Of a stretch of DNA of 64,000 nt, positions 16,860-26,000 are shown in pieces; within the stretch, counting starts at the first letter, position 1, and each line of letters starts with the position of its first letter. Under the pieces are notes generated by a model. The model saw only the letters and a program-made list of their open reading frames with translations. It was not told the DNA's origin and ran no database searches. The stretch is from Ignavibacteria bacterium. GTDB taxonomy: Bacteria > Bacteroidota > Ignavibacteria > UBA10030 > SZUA-254. Location of the stretch: assembly GCA_016178595.1 (NCBI GenBank), contig JACOSY010000059.1:24819-88818 (forward strand), read 5' to 3'. The translations under genes were made by a program, and so were the position numbers.

Positions 16860-17726
16860 TTAGAATAATTGATCGATCTGTTGTCGTAACAATCGCGCTT
16901 TCTTCTTCGCGATTGCATTCGAGAGCCGTGCCTTCGGGAGAACATCGAGCGAGGTTGTATCGACTCTCGTCAAGCACGATTCGAAGAGTTCCCGGTCCTG
17001 CGTCTGTACGGCGTACGTCTTGGCATAAAAGATATACGCCATCAAAAATTTTCCATCACTGATGCGAAAACATTCCTCGAAGTGCTTTCGTGAAGAGTCG
17101 CTATCGCCGCCGAACATCTTCGGTCTCGCGCCGTAGAGTGTGCCGAGAAAGAAGTGCGGTCCGCCGTAGAAATACGTCGGGTCTTTGTCGAGGACGAAGC
17201 GCATCATCGTCTCGATCTTCGGCAAGTCGGCAAGGGCAGAGGGATCGGTGAGGCTCACATTCACATAACTTCCCCAGCCGATGGCTGTCCAGAAGATCGC
17301 CGGCACGTCATCCGTTGAGAACGAGGCAAGAGCAGTGCGGAGTTCCTCCGGACTCTTGCCGAGGGCGTTGCGGAACTTCTCATTGCGGTTGAGAATGCGG
17401 AGGCCGTAATCCTTGCCGCGCAGGTAAAGCTCGCGTGCGCGATCCAAACTATTGTCTTCGGCGTCTTCGGCAAAACCCAGAGCGTAACTGGAGTAACCTC
17501 TTGAAGCGAGTAGGAGATACTCTTTGTTGTCGGGATCTTTGCGGATGACGGTTTCGAGGAGCTTGAGGTTCGAGGCAATACTCTTGTCGGCAATATCCAG
17601 ATCTTGTTCTTCATTGATGACCTCGAAGCCGGTATCCATGATGCCGCCGATGGAGTTGAGTGCGATCTGCTGGATGCAGCCGGAGAAGAACAGTGTGATA
17701 AGTATTGCGAGAGAAGAGGTCTTCAT
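16860..17726 (-). CDS. tatT: TPR lipoprotein of a TPAT transporter (TatT family)
   Basis: 288 residues. The signal sequence ends in a lipobox (LFFSGC), so it is probably anchored by a lipid at Cys17. The rest is alpha-helical and belongs to the TRAP-transporter T-component family: DNKEYLLLASRGYSSYALGF, FWTAIGWGSYVNVS and KDPTYFYGGPHFFLGTLYGARP are typical. Work on the Treponema pallidum Tp0956/Tp0957 pair showed that the T-component is a trimer of TPR-like subunits that binds the DctP-like protein. It sits at the head of the operon, 21 bases before dctP. A TATATT element lies only ~10 bases before the ATG, but no good -35 was found. Confidence 0.9.
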   Translation of the reverse strand: MKTSSLAILITLFFSGCIQQIALNSIGGIMDTGFEVINEEQDLDIADKSIASNLKLLETVIRKDPDNKEYLLLASRGYSSYALGFAEDAEDNSLDRARELYLRGKDYGLRILNRNEKFRNALGKSPEELRTALASFSTDDVPAIFWTAIGWGSYVNVSLTDPSALADLPKIETMMRFVLDKDPTYFYGGPHFFLGTLYGARPKMFGGDSDSSRKHFEECFRISDGKFLMAYIFYAKTYAVQTQDRELFESCLTRVDTTSLDVLPKARLSNAIAKKKARLLRQQIDQLF

Positions 17727-17974
17727 TCGTCGTTAATATACAAAATGTTGGAAAGAAGTGAAAGAAAAGGGATACGAGATGCGGGTTATTCCTCGTCGTC
17801 ACCCTCGCGTGCGAATCCGTTCTGTAACCGCTCTTGCCGTCAGTGGAAGCGGAGCGTCGAGAAGGATACACTCCCAACAGAAGACCGTGGGAGCGAGAGG
17901 AAAATATCCCGCGACAGGCGGGGAATCACCCCACTATTTGTTATTTTTCTTCCACAAATTGATTGCGGAACCGG

Positions 17975-20900
17975 TTACCTTCCGGCTTTTTCTATTTCCC
18001 CAACGATCTTCATCGTCTCGACACTCACCGTGCAAACGCGCTTGAGCAAATCGATCACGTGGTCTTTGTAATCTGCAAAGCGGTAGGTGTTGAACTTTTC
18101 GGCGATGGTGGGATCGGAGGGTTTCTTTTCTTTGTATTGATCGAGCACCCATTCAAGCGCCGAGCGGTTGCCGAGTTTGTAGTCCCATGCTTCTTTGGGG
18201 ACGCCGGTTAAGAATGTAAGCTCGTCTATTTCGATGATGCCTTTTTCTTTATCGGCCTTCAGTTTGACTTTTATTTTGGGTTTCTTGTCGAACATCGGTT
18301 CCGGTTCCGAGACTTTCATGAATATTTCCTTTTGGCGTTTCGTCTCCGCCTTGACTGTGTACGTGTTTTCTTTTAGCGCGAACGGTGTTGCAGTTTCGTA
18401 ATTGATGTGCAGCTCCATCAACTCTTTGCCCCACTTCGCCCATTGCCAAAAATCTTTGTAGAATGGAATGCGCGGGAACTCGCGCTTGAGGTTGAGCTCG
18501 TATTTCTTGCGGTAGGCGGGATTGTGCAAGACGGCGTAGACGTAATGGAAAATATCTTCTTTGGTTATTGACACACCCCTAAATCCCCTCTCGAGAGGGG
18601 ACTTGCCCGTTGGGAGGGAGTTCAACTCCCGACCTTTGCGGGCATGTGGGTCGGGAGCGAAGCTCCCTCCCAGCTCTGTATAATGTTTCCGAAACTGCTC
18701 CAGCCCCCAATCGGTGATGTTCTCCATCCGCTCGCCTTTTTCATTGTAGCGGTAGAGAGGAAGACATTGGCTGATTCCGTTTCCTTGTTTCAATATTCCA
18801 GCATCAAAAACAATATTTGAAACACAAACATAGAGTTCATGGGAGGAGGCAATGCTTAAGAATGAAATGACTTTATTGTCAAATTCGTTTCTAAACCCAA
18901 AGATGTTTTCCTGTTGATAAATCCTATGTGTATAGATTCTATCAAAGTAGAGTCTCTTTTTTGTGAATGGTCTAAAAAGGCAATTGACAATACTGTTCTT
19001 TTCATATTTGAGCTTATCACCTTTCACTAAATGACTTTCAATTTCAGAACCAAACTTTATCGTGCGATTTACAAAATCATTGATCGGAATTTTCTTATCT
19101 GATTGCCTCCATCTGTCTTGTTCCGAATCATAAAACTTACAAAAGAACCCCACTTTCTTCTCTAATGAAATATCTTCAAAATCATAAGACCATTCATCAC
19201 GTGCTGTTATAATTCCGTTAGAGAAGAGTTCAAAAACTGCTTTTTGATTTCTACCGGATTTCACATCCTTAGCAACGCAAGGAATTAATTCATCAAAATC
19301 ATTATCCGCAATGTTTATCCAGTTGTGGTTTTTGTCCGGGGTAATTTTGTCGAAAGGAATATCTTCCATCCTATTATTCGCAAACCAATCCCATTTCTCT
19401 TGCTTTCGCCATTCATCGGGCATGCTCATGTATTCGATCTTGCAAGCATCTTTTTTCTTCTCGCTCTTCACCAAAAACATCACCGCAACGCCCGTTTGTA
19501 TGCCGAACACGTTGTGCGTTGTGCCGGCAATCTTCGGGTTGGCGCGCACGTCGCTCTTCGTATCGATGATATAGCAATGCGCAAAATCGCTCTCCACGCA
19601 TTTGCGGAAGCCGTCGAACGTTCTGCTGTCGATAAAACTGCGGTTAGTGATAAAGGCAATCACGCCATTGGCTTCGATCCTGTCCATTGCCCAGCGGTAA
19701 AATCGGGCGTACATATCGTACACTTTTGTTTTCTGTGCGGTGCTGTATTTTATGTAGGTGTCTTTGATGCGCTTGTCGATGGAGGGATACTCTCGGTTTT
19801 TATTGTTCTCGTTTTCATTTTTCTGGTTGGCGTTATACGGCGGGTTGCCGATCACCACGGAAATCTTCTTCGTGTTCTGTTTCTGTATTCTCTTTGAGTT
19901 TTCCGCCGTGAATTGAAACATGCTTGTTTGCAGTCCGTGCCCCGTCGCAAGCTTTACCCTCAGCCCGGCGATGTTATCGAGCGTATCGACGAAGCAGATG
20001 TTCGGGAACTCTTCGTAATACTCCATCTTCTGCTTGAACGTAAACTCGATGTTCAGGTTGGCGATGTAATACGGGAGGATGGCGACCTCGTTGGCGTGGA
20101 TTTCATTTTTATATTTATACGGAAGCGATTGCTTGGGACACTTGTCGATCATGTTGCAGATGAACGTTCCTGTGCCCGTTGCGGGATCGAGGATTTCCAC
20201 GTTCTTATCCCACAGCACGCGCTTGAAATGTTTCTCCAGCAGATGGTTGGTGCTGTCGATCATGAAATTCACGATCTCGTTCGGCGTATAGACCACGCCG
20301 AGGCGGTCGGCTGCCTTGGGGTTGTACGCCTTGTAGAAGATTTCGTAGAGGGCTTTGAGAAATTTTTGCTTTTCGTGGTGGTCGGCGATGCCAGCGGCGG
20401 TGGCGTTGATAGCGTCGTAATAATGCTCGATGCTTCCAAGCAGGTTCTTGCGCTCGCTGTAGGAAAACAAAATGCCGATGAGTTTTTCCAACTCGCTGGC
20501 AATGTTATTGTGTTTGTGAAACTCGGGATCGTCGAATATCTTGTTGAAGATGTCGCTCGTGAGGATGTGCTGGATCATCATCTCGCGCACGTCGTCGGGC
20601 GTGATGTCCGGGTTGATCTCGGCTTTGCAGAGCTCCAAGAAACTTTCGCTGACGGCGACAAAATTCTTGTTCTTCTTCCGCGCTTCTTCAATTCTTGTGC
20701 GGAGCGTTTCAAGGATGGTAGGGATGTCTTCCTGGAATTTTTCCAGCGCCTCGTTGAACCTGCGGACTTCGGGTTTTTCAAAATGTACGAAGGCATTGAG
20801 GATGCGGTCAAGCTCCTCCGGCTTGTGCATATCGATCCGCATCGTCTCTTCGCCGTTCTGATATAAAGCGGCAGTGTTGCTGTCTTCAAAAAGAATATTG

Positions 20901-21205
20901 GTAAGCGGGTAGCCCTTCTTGATCTTCTTCTCGATCTCTTCGTCGAGGTCGAGGGCTTCGTCCTTGCTCTCCCAGTAGCCATAGTCAAGTCGCAAAACGT
21001 TTTTCAGCGTTCCATCGGGAGTGACATCTTTGCCTTTTGTTCCACGGACTGGAAGCTCAGCGACGAGCACGAGGTGTTTCTTTTCGGCGTAATGGTTCAG
21101 CAAATTGTAGAACTCATTCCGCACCGAAGTCTCCTTCTTCGATCCTCCGTACTGGATGAGCTTCTCAACCTTGTTGTAATATTCGGAGATTATCGTCGTC
21201 GACAT
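17975..21205 (-). CDS. Type IIG (ISP-like) restriction-modification enzyme
   Basis: 1076 residues. The N-terminus is a PD-(D/E)xK nuclease (P63-D64 ... LDYGYWESKD with E79 and K81). A helical connector leads to the N6-adenine methyltransferase with motif I DPATGTGTF (340-348) and motif IV NPPY (454-457). The C-terminal ~450 residues should hold the target recognition domain. There is no helicase, which separates it from type I and type ISP motors. One protein therefore both cuts and methylates DNA. At about 842-878 there is a ~36-residue in-frame insertion encoded by palindromic repeats (RKGRELNSLPTGKSPLERGF). The codons flanking it read on smoothly, so the gene is open but activity may be affected. 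No separate partner genes are seen. Confidence 0.9.
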   Translation of the reverse strand: MSTTIISEYYNKVEKLIQYGGSKKETSVRNEFYNLLNHYAEKKHLVLVAELPVRGTKGKDVTPDGTLKNVLRLDYGYWESKDEALDLDEEIEKKIKKGYPLTNILFEDSNTAALYQNGEETMRIDMHKPEELDRILNAFVHFEKPEVRRFNEALEKFQEDIPTILETLRTRIEEARKKNKNFVAVSESFLELCKAEINPDITPDDVREMMIQHILTSDIFNKIFDDPEFHKHNNIASELEKLIGILFSYSERKNLLGSIEHYYDAINATAAGIADHHEKQKFLKALYEIFYKAYNPKAADRLGVVYTPNEIVNFMIDSTNHLLEKHFKRVLWDKNVEILDPATGTGTFICNMIDKCPKQSLPYKYKNEIHANEVAILPYYIANLNIEFTFKQKMEYYEEFPNICFVDTLDNIAGLRVKLATGHGLQTSMFQFTAENSKRIQKQNTKKISVVIGNPPYNANQKNENENNKNREYPSIDKRIKDTYIKYSTAQKTKVYDMYARFYRWAMDRIEANGVIAFITNRSFIDSRTFDGFRKCVESDFAHCYIIDTKSDVRANPKIAGTTHNVFGIQTGVAVMFLVKSEKKKDACKIEYMSMPDEWRKQEKWDWFANNRMEDIPFDKITPDKNHNWINIADNDFDELIPCVAKDVKSGRNQKAVFELFSNGIITARDEWSYDFEDISLEKKVGFFCKFYDSEQDRWRQSDKKIPINDFVNRTIKFGSEIESHLVKGDKLKYEKNSIVNCLFRPFTKKRLYFDRIYTHRIYQQENIFGFRNEFDNKVISFLSIASSHELYVCVSNIVFDAGILKQGNGISQCLPLYRYNEKGERMENITDWGLEQFRKHYTELGGSFAPDPHARKGRELNSLPTGKSPLERGFRGVSITKEDIFHYVYAVLHNPAYRKKYELNLKREFPRIPFYKDFWQWAKWGKELMELHINYETATPFALKENTYTVKAETKRQKEIFMKVSEPEPMFDKKPKIKVKLKADKEKGIIEIDELTFLTGVPKEAWDYKLGNRSALEWVLDQYKEKKPSDPTIAEKFNTYRFADYKDHVIDLLKRVCTVSVETMKIVGEIEKAGR
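18572..18679. repeat. Composite palindromic repeat inside the restriction enzyme gene
   Basis: It contains the perfect palindrome CCCCTCTCGAGAGGGG (18585-18600) and two inverted 24-base arms (18611-18634 and 18649-18672) that begin TGGGAGGGAGTTCAACTCCC and GGTCGGGAGCGAAGCTCCCT. The second type of arm occurs again at 22191-22214 and 23016-23039. The insertion keeps the reading frame of the host gene. Confidence 0.85.
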
Positions 21206-21329
21206 AAATGGTTGAAACTCAAAAAGGTGTTTTCAGCTAGAATCATGGCGCTCGCGTCAGCAAACCTCGACGTGAAATGTACAGCTATTCGAAAGGAAAT
21301 TCAAGAGCAATGGAGAAGATTGTGAATGT

Positions 21330-21390
21330 GTAGTAGCGAATCCTCGGATTCGCGGTTCTCGGGAACACCGATCTGAGGATCGGTTACTAC
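21330..21390. repeat. Palindromic repeat with GTAGTA/TACTAC ends
   Basis: Outer arms GTAGTA and TACTAC enclose two small stems, CGAATCC/GGATTCG and CCGATC/GATCGG. It is 61 bases long and looks like a REP/RPT-type small mobile repeat rather than a terminator, as no T tract follows. Confidence 0.7.
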
Positions 21391-21648
21391 AACTCGTTTG
21401 TGTAAGATAACGAAGGTATGATTTTCTGGAAAACACCCGAAGGCAGGCTTAGTGTCGACGTGCCAAGCCTGCCTCCCACTTCTCCCACTCTGTCTCTACC
21501 GGGCCCAACGAATGTGGAGCACTCATCGGGAAAGGTGTTGTCGGTCTTACGCGGCGTTCTTCACCTCAGCCGCTTTCTTCTGCTGCCTGAGCAGACAACA
21601 CAATGCAACGCTTCTTTCTTCATCCGTGAAGTTTTCGCACGTTTGCCG

Positions 21649-22094
21649 GAAGAACCTTTTGGCTTCTCCGAACGAAGATTCGACTTGCCTGAGAAAACAT
21701 TTAGCCCTCGTGAAGGAGCTTCATGCCATCGTAATGAAAGATCGGAGACTCGTGAAGGAAGATTTGGCTCTTCGAATGGAAGATTTGACAGATGAAATCG
21801 AACATTTGGCTTCTAAATATTTCCGATTCAAGTTCTTGCCTGACAATGCATTACCGGCGGTCGGAAATTGTTGACTCTGCAATAGAAGCTATTGGACTTG
21901 CAATGGAAGCTGTTGCCACTACAACAGAAGCCACTGATGAGTGTGAAGAAGCTATTGGAAGGTCAAAAGAAGCTACTGGAAGATGGATAGAAGCAATCGA
22001 CATCTCAAATGAAGCTGCCGGTCTGCGTGACGAAGCCTCAGAGGATGGCGAAGAGGCAATTGGGAGGCGTGAGGAATCGTTCGAGCGACGATTG
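21649..22094 (+). repeat. Degenerate 21-bp tandem repeat array
   Basis: About 20 units of 21 bases. The first block (from 21649) has units such as GAAGGAAGATTTGGCTCTTC, coding E-G-R-F-G-S-S. The second block (21885-22094) is ten perfect-length units GAAGCTATTGGA..., coding EAIGLAM, EAVATTT, EATDECE, EAIGRSK, EATGRWI, EAIDISN, EAAGLRD, EASEDGE, EAIGRRE, ESFERRL. The two blocks are 5 bases out of register and the first one runs into stop codons, so no single protein spans the array. It may be the remains of a gene for a heptad-repeat protein, or non-coding. Both strands are open in the second block. Confidence 0.8.
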
Positions 22095-22166
22095 GTAGGA
22101 CAGGACTCCCGTCCTGTCCCATTACTTGGCCCGCGTGTTCGGACAGGAGAGGACTCCTGTCCTACC
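22094..22166. repeat. Palindromic repeat with GGTAGGACAGGA/TCCTGTCCTACC arms
   Basis: Outer inverted arms GGTAGGACAGGA and TCCTGTCCTACC enclose further ACAGGAC/GTCCTGT copies. It abuts the tandem array on one side and the 64-bp direct repeat on the other. Confidence 0.75.
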
Positions 22167-22173
22167 GCAGCAG

Positions 22174-22237
22174 CACCATCTTCCTCCGTAGGTCGGGAGT
22201 TGAACTCCCTCCCAGCGTGGAAGGGTGGTTGGCTGGG
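22174..22237. repeat. 64-bp direct repeat, copy A
   Basis: It begins CACCATCTTCCTCCGTAGGT and ends GGGTGGTTGGCTGGG. It is identical to copy B (22999-23062) at 63 of 64 positions (A for G in GTGGAAGGG). The core GGTCGGGAGTTGAACTCCCT is shared with the insertion in the restriction gene. Read on the minus strand its first part ends in LRRKMVLLR-stop, which looks like the last codons of a T9SS sorting domain. Confidence 0.9.
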
Positions 22238-22269
22238 GATTATAGATTTGTAGGTTGGTACACGATTAC

Positions 22270-22539
22270 CTATTTGTAAATGTTTCCTCGCCAATCAATG
22301 GCTTCAATGTATGCGCGCCGAATCTCAAAATCAAATTCCACAATAATTCTTAGTTTACCGGCGCGGATCCGATAAAACCCATCCCATTCCCCTTTGAGTC
22401 TCTTGACGTTAACATTGATCTCTTCACCCTAAAATTTCTTCAACGCAAGCTTTATTTCATGAAGGACAATGTCTTCCTGAATATTACTTTTCTGTAAGAA
22501 CTTAAGAGACCGTGAAGAAAAATCGACTCTCCAGTTCAT
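22270..22539 (-). pseudogene. RelE/ParE-family toxin with an in-frame stop
   Basis: Read on the minus strand from the ATG at 22539 the frame gives MNWRVDFSSRSLKFLQKSNI and so on to a TAG at codon 37 (22429-22431), then continues in the same frame as GEEINVNVKRLKGEWDGFYR, RIRAGKLRIIVEF and EAIDWRGNIYK to a natural stop at 22270. The second part carries the RelE/ParE signature RLKG-x-x-x-G-x-YRIRAGKLRI. The full product would be 89 residues. By family it is an mRNA endonuclease or gyrase inhibitor. The stop probably inactivates it; a sequencing error is the main alternative. The ATG overlaps the antitoxin stop (ATGA). Confidence 0.85.
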
Positions 22540-22730
22540 AGTTGGAGACTTCTGCTCTTCATTGCCTTCCGAGTCGGCTTGACGTAACGCTTCTCAATAT
22601 CTCTTAGCTCATGTTCAGAGACAAAAGGTAAGACAAGAGCTCTGATACTCATCAATTCTTGCGCCAAAGCCTCTCGAACACCTTCCTTGATTGTATCCTT
22701 CAATTCCTTCTTAGAAATAGAGACAGTCAT
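22536..22730 (-). CDS. Small antitoxin of the RelE/ParE module
   Basis: 64 residues, charged, mostly helical (KKELKDTIKEGVREALAQEL ... SEHELRDIEKRYVKPTRKAM). It resembles the short antitoxins that precede ParE/RelE toxins and has a Shine-Dalgarno-like GGGATGAAG. Its stop overlaps the toxin start by ATGA, the usual coupling in such modules. The reading frame is intact although the toxin is broken. It would neutralise the toxin and may still repress its own promoter. Confidence 0.7.
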   Translation of the reverse strand: MTVSISKKELKDTIKEGVREALAQELMSIRALVLPFVSEHELRDIEKRYVKPTRKAMKSRSLQL

Positions 22731-22882
22731 ATTTCTTCATCCCTGTGAAAACAATAACTTCAGTTTGCACGGTTAATGTAAGAGTTTTCGAGATAATAAC
22801 AAAAGATGGTTTGTACTTTTGGGCAGTCGGGCTGGTGGATTCCCGCTATGCGACAGTTCAACTGTTGCACAACAGAGGAAAT

Positions 22883-22986
22883 GATTCACAGCGGATAAAG
22901 GAATTAAGCGGATTTTCCTTTCATCCATTGATGCGGATAAGAGGATCAAGCAGGTATCCCTTTCATCCATCAATCTGCTGTGAATC
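22883..22986. repeat. Inverted-repeat element with GATTCACAGC ends
   Basis: GATTCACAGC (22883-22892) and GCTGTGAATC (22977-22986) bound an interval with CTTTCATCCATTGATGCGGA and CTTTCATCCATCAATCTGCT copies inside. A shorter relative with the same ends lies at 36473-36531. Confidence 0.75.
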
Positions 22987-22998
22987 CTACTTCAACAA

Positions 22999-23062
22999 CA
23001 CCATCTTCCTCCGTAGGTCGGGAGTTGAACTCCCTCCCAGCGTGGAGGGGTGGTTGGCTGGG
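22999..23062. repeat. 64-bp direct repeat, copy B
   Basis: Same orientation as copy A, 825 bases further on, with the toxin-antitoxin module between them. On the minus strand it contains LRRKMVLLK-stop, about 75 bases downstream of the true end (KKMVLLK-stop) of the adjacent T9SS gene. Confidence 0.9.
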
Positions 23063-23090
23063 AGGTAGCTGTGCTACCGACCTCGTGCGG

Positions 23091-26000
23091 TCATTTCAAT
23101 AGAACCATCTTCTTCACTTCCGTGAAACGCTTCGAAGCATCCGCCGTGCTCGTCGCTTCGAGGCGGTAGAAGTAAACGCCGCTTGCATTGCTGCTTGCAT
23201 CCCACTCCGCCGACTCGTATCCCGCATCTCGTATCCCATCGACCAGCGTCTTCACTTCCTGCCCGAGCAAGTTGAAGACCCTGAGCGTAACACGACTTGT
23301 AACCGGTAACTGATAACGAATAACAGTTGACGGGTTGAAGGGGTTGGGGAAGGATTGGGCGAGGGCAAATGAAGCAGGAATTCCTGTCTTGCCAATCGCA
23401 CCATCTGGGGGAGATGGAGGTAATTCGGATGATGGGACGATCCTAATCCGGTTCAGAGGAACCACTTCTTGCTGCTCTCTGAGTAACAATACTCCCGATT
23501 GCATGACTCTAATCCAGTAGCCTTGTCCGGGCTCGATTGTTGAGGCTATGGTGTAATTGCTGCCATCGTATCCAAAAAACTCAGATGTTTGTATTCCGGG
23601 AGGGATCGTGCTGACACTCGAAACAGGAATAGGAACCGAAAGCGAACCGATCATGTTCCAACCTTGATTGACAGCAACGGTTTCTGAAGCGATCGGCTCA
23701 CCCGAGATACTAAAATTATCTGCCGTTGGGAATTTTAGCCAATAGCCACTTCCATTTCTCAGAGAATCCACTGTAACGTAACTGCCTTGGTAAGCAAAGG
23801 CATTTGACGAAGCAGATGGATAAAGAATTGACTTACGATAATCCGTGACTGCTAATGGTACAGAGATCATATTCCAACTATCCAAAAAATGCTGCATCAG
23901 TAGCGATTTTGTGAAGATGGCATATATGCCATCGGACGAGATTGGCGCAACGATTGTATTCCGATTCGTGTCAATCGTGCCACCGACTGGGTTCCATCTA
24001 TTATTGTTCCAAAAGAAGATTCCAATGCTTTCCTCACTTCGTTCGTTGAGCATTGACTGGTCATAACTTATCTCAATTGTGTTTTGTCCAAGAAGTTGAT
24101 ATGAAGTCGGATAGAATGACACATTGTATACTAAACTCAACCTGTGGTTCGAAGAATCAAGACCGTTTTCAGGAGGAGGAAAGTCAGTTGAGACAATCGC
24201 AACTTTGCCCAGTCCAAGATTCAAGGAATCGATTCGAAGTTGACACAATTGATTGTAATCGCTTATGGTTAATGCTTGTTGACTATCCGGCAGAGAGAGA
24301 ATGGAGTATTGAGCAGGTACATCAAACGACTTAAGAGAATCGTCGAGGGCCCCTAAGAAAATTAACCCTCGATCACCGAGTGAATCGGATAGAGTCGCAC
24401 TGTAAACGTGTGCCGATGAATCAGCTTGCAGCGCATACTCGATATCACTATCACCGTCGGTTGAAACGGTTAGGTTAGCGTCTCCTCCAAAAAGTTTATT
24501 TGTGCTTGCAATGAAATTGTAATGATCGAGTGAAGATATCTCCAATGCCAACCTTACATTGTAGCCACCATAAATCTCTTCGAGTGCTATGCTTGTATCT
24601 GAACTCGCTAATGCGTATGCAACTTGCCCGCACGCAGGAAGAGTGTACGTACGATAGAATGGCTTCCTTGAGAATATCTTTAAAATCCTGACCTTGTCTC
24701 CGACATGTAACCCAAGGCCGTAGATCTGGCCGTTTGAGGTCTTCCCTTGATACATGGATCTCCCTCCAGGTATTTTTGACCAAAGACTCGCTCCATCGAC
24801 AGGTGTTCCATCAAGATATGCTATTCCAATTAGTCTGCAATCGAATGCACCGTTGACAGCATCATGAGTTATGATCTTTAACAGGGTACCAACATCATAG
24901 TCTAGGCTATTGATGTTGTCATTTGGTCCAACAAAATAATCCTGAGAAGCTTGTAAAACTCTCTCTGATGGCTTTACTATCGGAACAAAAATCCCATTTA
25001 CTACCTTTTCATATTGTGACTCAAAGTAATCCCAACAACTCATGTGATACTGTTGCCACTGCGCTGTTTTCTGATAAAAAGGAGTTGGATATCTGGCAGC
25101 GGAGGATATCTCTGACGAATATTGAATTTCAAAATCGATATTGTCGTATTGGTAGTCCATGAATCCAAAGTTATAAGGAAAGTAATAATCATTGCCCCAC
25201 TTATCCTCATGTTCATCAAGAAACTTCAGCAGGTTATAATGGCCGAACTCATGGATCTTTGTTCTGTAGTCCTCAGATTTCGTCAGACTATAAGGATACA
25301 ACAGACTAGAAATTGGTCCATATTCCTCTCTCCCGAACCACTGCCTCGGCATCTCCATGTGGTCAACAATTATGCCACCTTCTTTGGGAGCGTACGTGTT
25401 GCTCGCATGGATTCGCATATCAGCATCATCCCAATGCTGCTTGTCGTCGTAGACCAGAATCTTGCGGAAGAAAATTTGCCCATCCAAGACATCGTAGAGA
25501 TAATTCGAAGCGTAACGCATCCCCTTCGCAAGTGAATCAATATACTGTTGTGTGGCATCCCACTCAATTGAAATGATAAGATCGTACATAAATGTAGCGT
25601 GCCCAATTGTATCGGCTTGATTGGACGCACTTGTGAGAGTGTAGTAATGAATTGAGCCATCGGGGTTAAATCGAGCATTATCAATTTTCAGAACATACGC
25701 CGTGTCATCGATCGCAGCATGTCGACTTGTATGCTTAACATCTACAATCTGTTCAATCTTAACTGTATCACCTGTTGCAAACCAACCTGACGGAAGTGTA
25801 ACTTTTCCTTGTGCATCCGTTGTTAGAATACCTTTGTGTATCTCAGACAGATCTGAGTTCACTTTTGTGAAAGTAAACCCTTGGTTGGGAATGGTATTGT
25901 GGGATGGCGACCCGTCGCGGAGCGTGATGTCGGGATTGGACGGAGTACATTCTATCGGAGCCGATGAAAACACCCAAACCGGTCCGTTAGTTAATGTGCC

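Larger units (their letters stand above)
21206..22269. other. 1.06-kb intergenic repeat region
   Basis: I find no convincing gene here. It consists of a palindromic element (21330-21390), a degenerate 21-bp tandem array (21649-22094), another palindromic element (22094-22166) and a 64-bp direct repeat (22174-22237), each listed separately. Reading frames of up to 147 codons exist on both strands, but they follow from the repeat period and are broken by frame changes. Confidence 0.7.
22731..23090. other. Intergenic repeats between antitoxin and LamG/T9SS gene
   Basis: 360 bases with an inverted-repeat element (22883-22986) and direct-repeat copy B (22999-23062). A further small stem, GGTAGC/GCTACC, lies at about 23064-23079. 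No gene was recognised. Confidence 0.65.

Noticed and set aside
19325..20866. Long plus-strand frames of 190 and 317 codons inside the restriction gene region
   Set aside because: They are antisense shadows of the type IIG gene, whose methylase and nuclease motifs fix the coding strand.
21649..22094. CRISPR array
   Set aside because: Units are contiguous without spacers, are diverged, and no cas genes are present.
21851..22294. 147-codon frame on the minus strand across the tandem array
   Set aside because: It is a by-product of the 21-base period and of palindromic repeats; no ribosome site, no conserved domain, and the opposite strand is equally open.
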